A model generated the notes under the pieces. That model saw only the letters and a list, made by a program, of their open reading frames with translations, had not been told where the DNA came from and did no database searches. From NCBI GenBank assembly GCA_020853755.1, contig JADYYG010000026.1, positions 62,001 through 126,000 of the forward strand: DNA of 64,000 nt, written 5' to 3'. This document shows positions 59,593 to 64,000 of the stretch, in pieces. Source of the DNA: Dehalococcoidia bacterium. Lineage in GTDB: Bacteria; Chloroflexota; Dehalococcoidia; Tepidiformales; Tepidiformaceae. Numbering within the stretch: the stretch's first letter is position 1; each line of letters starts with the position of its first letter. Made by a program: the position numbers and the translations under genes.

Positions 59593-60855
59593 GTGGACGC
59601 CAGAGCCTCCTTTGCATCGCGGCTCCTGTTGGGAGCGCTGATTGCGGCCTGGACCGCGGCTATCAGCCTGCTCTTGCTCCACCGCATCGTGGTCAGCAAC
59701 GACTCGTTGAGCAACTACGGTCACGTCTGGCTCATCACCGAACATTTACGCGAGCACCACTCGCTCCCCTGGAAGCTGCCGGCGCTGCTCCATGGCGACG
59801 GACAGGCGTACCCGTACGGCTTCCTCCCATGGACGCTCGCGGCACTGCTCCGTCCGCTCCTCGGCGACTGGGTTTCGACGCTTTTCATGGCGGTTGGCGC
59901 GGGAGGGGTCATCGCCGGGACGTTCGCAGCCCTGCCTGAGTTGCGCAGGCCGCTGCCCGCAGCCTGCGCGCTGGCGAACCCCGTACTGGTGGAGATGTTC
60001 GTCCTCTTCCAACTCCCGTTCGCCTGGGCGGCGGCGCTCTTCCTCTGGGCAGCCTGGGCATTCCGCCGGGAGCGAATGGTCGCGGCAACGCTCCTTGCCG
60101 GGGCAGCGCAGGCCACGCATGCCGCTGTCCTCATGCCGATCACAGCGGTGGCATTCCTCCTCGCCTGGAACATCTTCCCGGGGAGGCGGCGCGGCCTGGC
60201 CATGTCCTACGCGGTATCGGTCGCCGCCGCACTGCCAGCTGCCGCCATCGTGCTCGCATCGCCTGTCGTCAGTGATGCGAGCCGGACCACCGTCCTGGCC
60301 AACTTCGCGGAGACCGTGGGGTGGCGGGCGCTGGTGTTCATCGTCCCGGCGGCGCTGGCATGGCTCACGACGCGGCGGCCCCGTGGGCTCTGGCCGGCAG
60401 CCATCCTCTTTCTCGCGTTGAACCCGCTCCTCGTCCCAGTCCGGCACACTATGTTCGCCTGGGGGCTGTTCTTCCGGGAGCCGGACGGCCAGGTCGCGGC
60501 CTTCACGCGCACGCCGGCTTTCGAGCCCGGCGCCACCTACCGGGTGTTGCGCGCCGGAGACGGGAAGGTGGGTATGTACCAGATCCTCAAGGCCGGCGGC
60601 CGCCTCGACTCAGAGTTCTTCCCTGAGAGCATCGACCGGCGCAGTTGGCCGAGCCAGCAGGACTACGCAGCCTTTCTCTCGAAGCGCCGGGTCGACTATG
60701 TCCTCATCTTCACGAGTTACCACCGGAGGTTCAGCACGAACGAGGAGTCGTTGCTGAACACGATGAGTGGCAGCCGCTGCGCTTCCGTGGCGGCGCAGAC
60801 CAGTGAGTACACCGCCTACCGCGTCCAACCGTCCGACTGTGAGGTAGCCCGGTGA
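59593..60855 (+). CDS. Polytopic membrane protein, glycosyltransferase-like
   Basis: A 420-residue protein with about nine or ten hydrophobic helices between residues 8 and 290, then a soluble C-terminal domain of about 120 residues (ATYRVLRAGDGKVGMYQIL, RRVDYVLIFTSYHRRF). The general form recalls GT-C-type membrane glycosyltransferases, but no catalytic Asp signature is certain. I place the start at GTG 59593, since GTG 59575 would overlap the divergent gene. It overlaps the response regulator gene by 4 bp, so it is encoded together with a two-component system and may be its sensor-linked partner. Confidence 0.6.
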   Translation: MDARASFASRLLLGALIAAWTAAISLLLLHRIVVSNDSLSNYGHVWLITEHLREHHSLPWKLPALLHGDGQAYPYGFLPWTLAALLRPLLGDWVSTLFMAVGAGGVIAGTFAALPELRRPLPAACALANPVLVEMFVLFQLPFAWAAALFLWAAWAFRRERMVAATLLAGAAQATHAAVLMPITAVAFLLAWNIFPGRRRGLAMSYAVSVAAALPAAAIVLASPVVSDASRTTVLANFAETVGWRALVFIVPAALAWLTTRRPRGLWPAAILFLALNPLLVPVRHTMFAWGLFFREPDGQVAAFTRTPAFEPGATYRVLRAGDGKVGMYQILKAGGRLDSEFFPESIDRRSWPSQQDYAAFLSKRRVDYVLIFTSYHRRFSTNEESLLNTMSGSRCASVAAQTSEYTAYRVQPSDCEVAR

Positions 60856-61538
60856 CGAACGCCTCTCACGCCGGCCCTCGGCGCATTCTCGTCGTTGAGG
60901 ACAACCCGGAGATCCTGCTCAACGTGCGGCTCGGGCTGCAGCGGTCAGGGTTCGATGTGACGACGGCGGGAGACGGGCGGGCCGCACTCGCTTCGTTCGC
61001 AGCCGCGAGGCCAGACCTGATCGTCCTCGACCTGCTCCTCCCCGACATAGAAGGCATCGACCTCTGCTACCGGTTCCGGGAAATGGAGGGCCCGCCCATC
61101 ATCATGCTGACCTCGCTCGACTCCGTGAGTGACCGTGTCGAAGGACTGCGCGCAGGGGCGGACGACTACCTCGTGAAACCCTTTGCAATGGCCGAACTGG
61201 TTGCGCGAATCGAAGCGGTGCTGCGGCGGAGCGCGCCGAACTCGTCGCAAATCGAGTACGAGGACCTCGTCATCGACCTCGACGCCCACGAGGTCCGGCG
61301 CGAAGGTGAGGCGGTCAACCTGACGCCCACCGAGTTCGAACTCCTTGTCTTCCTTGCGCGCCGGACAAACCGGGTGGTCACCCGTCAGATCATTTCGTCG
61401 GCGATCTGGCCGCTCGACGACGACGTCGACGACAACCTGCTCGACGCTCACCTCGCGAACCTGCGCCAGAAGCTCGAGGCGGGCGGCGGACGCCGCATCA
61501 TCCAGACTGTGCGCGGCATCGGGTTTGTCCTCCGGTGA
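60852..61538 (+). CDS. OmpR/PhoB family response regulator
   Basis: A 228-residue two-domain regulator. The receiver domain has the acidic pair in RRILVVEDNPE, the phosphoacceptor Asp in LIVLDLLLPD near residue 59 and the Lys in DDYLVKPF near residue 107. The C-terminal winged helix runs from about residue 130 with LTPTEFELLVFLARR and RQIISSAIW, ending in IQTVRGIGFVL. It starts in a GTGA overlap with the membrane protein gene and overlaps the kinase gene downstream, so all three are translationally coupled. Confidence 0.94.
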   Translation: MTNASHAGPRRILVVEDNPEILLNVRLGLQRSGFDVTTAGDGRAALASFAAARPDLIVLDLLLPDIEGIDLCYRFREMEGPPIIMLTSLDSVSDRVEGLRAGADDYLVKPFAMAELVARIEAVLRRSAPNSSQIEYEDLVIDLDAHEVRREGEAVNLTPTEFELLVFLARRTNRVVTRQIISSAIWPLDDDVDDNLLDAHLANLRQKLEAGGGRRIIQTVRGIGFVLR

Positions 61539-62896
61539 TGTACCCGCAAAAGCTGGCCACCCGGCTCACGCTCTTCTTCGTCGCCGTCCTGACGGTGGTG
61601 CTCCTGGTGATCATTGGGCTGGCGCTCATTCTCGAAGAGCACGGGTACACGGGGAGCCAGGATGCCAGCCTGCGTGACATCGCTGTCGCTGCCTCCGAAA
61701 GGCTGCAGGGTCGCACCGACACTGCCACAGTCCTCGATGAATTCTCGACTGCCGCAACCTTCCTGCAAGTGGAGGACCCGCACGGCCAGGTGACCGCAAA
61801 ATCGTCCAACCTCGGCGCGACGCGCATTCCCTACCGGCCGCATTCGGCGGGAACTATCCGCGGCGACGGCTTCCACACGGTCGAGTACCAGCGCCAGGAG
61901 CTTCGTTTCGTCCGCCATGCGCTCATCGACGGCGACACGGTGACCGGGTACATCATTGTGGCCCGGGCCGTGCCAGCTACCGGCCGGCGGCTGGTCGACC
62001 TGGGCAGCATCCTCGTCGGCGCTGCGGGCTTCGGGCTGGTCGTCGGTGTGGTTGCGGCGGTAATTCTTGTGCGTCGCGAAATCGCGCCGATTCGTGCCCT
62101 CACCGACGAAGCGCTGGCCGCGCGCTCCTCCGGGTTCCAGGTTCCTCTCGTCGCCGAAGGCGACGGAAGTGAGGAGGCCCGTGAGCTTCGCCAGGCGCTC
62201 AGCAGGCTCGTGGAAGGGCAGCGGCAGGCGCTCTCGCGGGAGCGCACGTTCTTCGCCGACTCCTCGCACGTCCTGAGGACCCCGTTGGCCGTCCTCCAGG
62301 GCGCACTCGAACACCTCGACGGAGCGGCGGGACCGGACCGGGAGCGAGCGCTCGCCCAGGCGCGCGGTGCGGTCCAGGCGATGTCGCAGTCCGTCAGCGC
62401 GCTGCTCCTGCTTTCTCGCGATGGCCCGTCGAACCCGGCGACGTGGGAGGTCACCGACATCGACGAACTACTGCAACCGCAGGTCGAGGCGGCCACAGCG
62501 GCTCACCCGGCGGTTCACCTGAGTTCGCAACTCGCACCGGGGCTGCCGGTCGCGGGGGACCACCACCAACTGTCGAGTCTCTTTTCGAGCATCATCGAGA
62601 ATGCAATGCAGTACACCCCGGCCGGAGGCAACGTCCGGGTCACTGCCTGGCGCGACGATGAAGATGCAGTAGTCGAAGTCGCGGATAGCGGCCCTGGCTT
62701 CAGCGACGAGGACCGCGCCCAAGCGTTCGACCGCTTCTACCGGGGGCGTGCAGCCAGAACTGTCAGGCCCGATGGCTCGGGGCTTGGCCTCTCCATCGCA
62801 GCCCGGATCGCGGAGCTTCACCACGGCCATCTGGCCATTGAGCGCTCAGACCTCGGGGGTGCACTTGTGCGCATCCGGCTGCCATTGATCGGGTAG
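61538..62896 (+). CDS. HAMP-domain sensor histidine kinase
   Basis: A 452-residue inner-membrane kinase. Two transmembrane helices (about residues 7-30 and 155-177) flank a 125-residue extracytoplasmic sensor domain. A HAMP linker follows, then a HisKA domain with the phosphoacceptor His244 in ADSSHVLRTPL, where Val replaces the usual Glu after His-x. The HATPase has IIENAMQYT (N box), DSGPGFSDED (G1) and GSGLGLSIA (G2). I use the ATG at 61538 in a TGATG overlap with the regulator; GTG 61535 is equivalent. It surely pairs with the OmpR-type regulator upstream. Confidence 0.92.
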   Translation: MYPQKLATRLTLFFVAVLTVVLLVIIGLALILEEHGYTGSQDASLRDIAVAASERLQGRTDTATVLDEFSTAATFLQVEDPHGQVTAKSSNLGATRIPYRPHSAGTIRGDGFHTVEYQRQELRFVRHALIDGDTVTGYIIVARAVPATGRRLVDLGSILVGAAGFGLVVGVVAAVILVRREIAPIRALTDEALAARSSGFQVPLVAEGDGSEEARELRQALSRLVEGQRQALSRERTFFADSSHVLRTPLAVLQGALEHLDGAAGPDRERALAQARGAVQAMSQSVSALLLLSRDGPSNPATWEVTDIDELLQPQVEAATAAHPAVHLSSQLAPGLPVAGDHHQLSSLFSSIIENAMQYTPAGGNVRVTAWRDDEDAVVEVADSGPGFSDEDRAQAFDRFYRGRAARTVRPDGSGLGLSIAARIAELHHGHLAIERSDLGGALVRIRLPLIG

Positions 62897-62999
62897 TTCA
62901 GGCAATCTTCAGAACCCGTTGCGAAAGCGTTCAGCGCGGCGTCCGAGGCTGTGCATCGGCGGATCACAGGCCGCACACCACACCCTGGAGGCCGCCCTC

Positions 63000-64000
63000 A
63001 TGCGGGTACCAGCAGCCAGCATCGTCTTCAGCGAGCACGATATCGCTGACGCCCTCTCCCGAATCGAATCGAGCCTGCGCAGCGGGCAACTGACCCTGGG
63101 CCAGCATGGCGCGGCCTTCGAAGAAGCATTCGCGGCCCGCTGCGGCCGGAAGCACGCTGTCGCGGTCAGTAGCGGGACAAGCGCTATCGAAATCGCCCTG
63201 CGCAGCTTCGCTATCGAAGGCAAAGAGGTCATCGTCCCGGACAACACCTTCTTCGCCACGGCAGCTGCGGTGGTTCATGCCGGTGGCACGCCCGTCTTCG
63301 CCGATGCGAGCGTGGACAGCCTGGCGGTGAGCCTCGAAGGCATCAGGGCGAAATTCACGCCGAACACGGCGGGCGTCATCGTTGTCCACATCGGCGGGAT
63401 CGTCTCGCCGGAACTCCCCGCCATCGCCGCTGAATGCAAGGCCAGGGGCGTGTTCCTCCTTTGCGATGCCGCCCACGCGCACGGCGCGACGCTCAACGGC
63501 CTCGATGCGTCCACCTGGGGTTCAGCCTCGACCTACAGCTTCTACCCGACCAAGGTCATGACCTCCGGTGAGGGCGGGATGATCGTCACCGACGATGAAG
63601 CCCTCGCCGCCGAAGCCCGTGTCTACCGGGACCAGGGCAAGGCCGGGTTCACCAGTAACTTCCACACGCGCATGGGCAACAACTGGCGGATGAGCGAGGT
63701 GCACGCGGCGATCGGCCTCGTCCAACTCGCGCGGCTCGACGAGTTCATCGCCCACCGCAGGATGATCGCGGCCGCTTACGAGGCGGGCCTCAAGCGCGAA
63801 GGCGTGCTCACCCTTCCCTCAGCGCAGCGGCTCGATGAGAGCAACTTCTACAAATTCGTCGCCTACCTGCCGGAAGGAGTCGACCGGGCGCGGCTGAAAG
63901 CAGCCATGCGCGAACGCGAAGTCGGCCTTTCGGGCGAGGTGTACGAACTGCCGCTTCACGCCCAGCCCGTCTTCGAACCGTGGGCCGCGGGCAGCTATCC
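63000..64000 (+). CDS. DegT/DnrJ/EryC1/StrS aminotransferase family protein, 5' part (runs off window)
   Basis: The first 333 residues of a PLP-dependent sugar aminotransferase-type enzyme; the 3' end is outside the window. It has the LRSGQLTLGQHGAAFEEAFA start, SSGTSAIEIALRSF near residue 60, DAAHAHGATLNG near residue 160 and the PLP-binding Lys185 in SFYPTKVMTSGEGG. The NWRMSEVHAAIGLVQL region near residue 230 is also typical. Homologues aminate keto sugars on nucleotide carriers for surface polysaccharides. GGAGG 8 nt before the ATG supports the start. It begins 103 bp after the histidine kinase gene. Confidence 0.92.
   Translation, partial: MRVPAASIVFSEHDIADALSRIESSLRSGQLTLGQHGAAFEEAFAARCGRKHAVAVSSGTSAIEIALRSFAIEGKEVIVPDNTFFATAAAVVHAGGTPVFADASVDSLAVSLEGIRAKFTPNTAGVIVVHIGGIVSPELPAIAAECKARGVFLLCDAAHAHGATLNGLDASTWGSASTYSFYPTKVMTSGEGGMIVTDDEALAAEARVYRDQGKAGFTSNFHTRMGNNWRMSEVHAAIGLVQLARLDEFIAHRRMIAAAYEAGLKREGVLTLPSAQRLDESNFYKFVAYLPEGVDRARLKAAMREREVGLSGEVYELPLHAQPVFEPWAAGSY

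Overview
The window is about 64 kb of GC-rich bacterial chromosome (roughly two-thirds G+C) that is almost fully coding, with no insertion sequence, prophage, integrase or CRISPR array. Gene content suggests a free-living aerobic heterotroph: many acyl-CoA, CoA-transferase and luciferase-like (LLM) oxidoreductase genes, lipoprotein-type oligopeptide ABC transporters, frequent GTG starts and mixed Shine-Dalgarno and apparently leaderless genes. My best guess is a Chloroflexota lineage close to Dehalococcoidia/Tepidiformia, with an actinobacterium as the alternative. This is inference from style, not from a marker gene.

Layout. 1-7.8 kb is housekeeping: 3' part of argS, DUF429, an inositol-monophosphatase-family enzyme, DUF885, cinA, small membrane and zinc-ribbon proteins, tRNA-Ser(GGA). 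7.97-11.2 kb is a leftward run (small protein, NIPSNAP, metallo-beta-lactamase-fold hydrolase, LLM oxidoreductase). 11.4-22.3 kb holds a Kef-type antiporter, two zinc alcohol dehydrogenases, a hydroxyacid dehydrogenase/HpcH aldolase pair, an Ldh-family oxidoreductase, SRAP, and a thiolase-like/DUF35/acyl-CoA dehydrogenase run. tRNA-Arg(CCT) follows. 22.8-28.5 kb is an acetoin-dehydrogenase-type operon in the order E1alpha, E1beta, AcoX, E2, E3.

28.6-43 kb is catabolic island A. A leftward operon (lipoprotein, two permeases, CaiB/BaiF CoA-transferase, acyl-CoA dehydrogenase, amidohydrolase, second CoA-transferase) is divergent from a rightward operon (nitronate-monooxygenase-like enzyme, LacI regulator, CoA-transferase, M28-like protein, VOC protein), and an enoyl-CoA hydratase gene lies beyond. 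Three operator-like sites of the form GCGnnAACGTTnnCGC (one degenerate) sit at the promoters of these units.

43.1-56 kb is island B. A second LacI gene is divergent from a cyclase/alcohol dehydrogenase pair and precedes an operon of two altronate-dehydratase (UxaA) paralogues with complementary degeneration, a free SAF domain, a GH172 (DUF2961) glycosidase, a double-headed CoA-transferase and a lipoprotein-permease-permease transporter. A near-identical 14-bp operator lies before both transcription units. The set reads as import, hydrolysis, oxidation, lactone opening, dehydration and CoA activation of a sugar-derived acid, and it is the most novel part of the window. Neither transporter cassette has its ATPases nearby.

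56-64 kb returns to mixed genes: a zinc-free MDR reductase, DUF2156, polysaccharide deacetylase, a polytopic membrane protein with an OmpR/HAMP-kinase two-component system, and a DegT-type aminotransferase cut by the window end.
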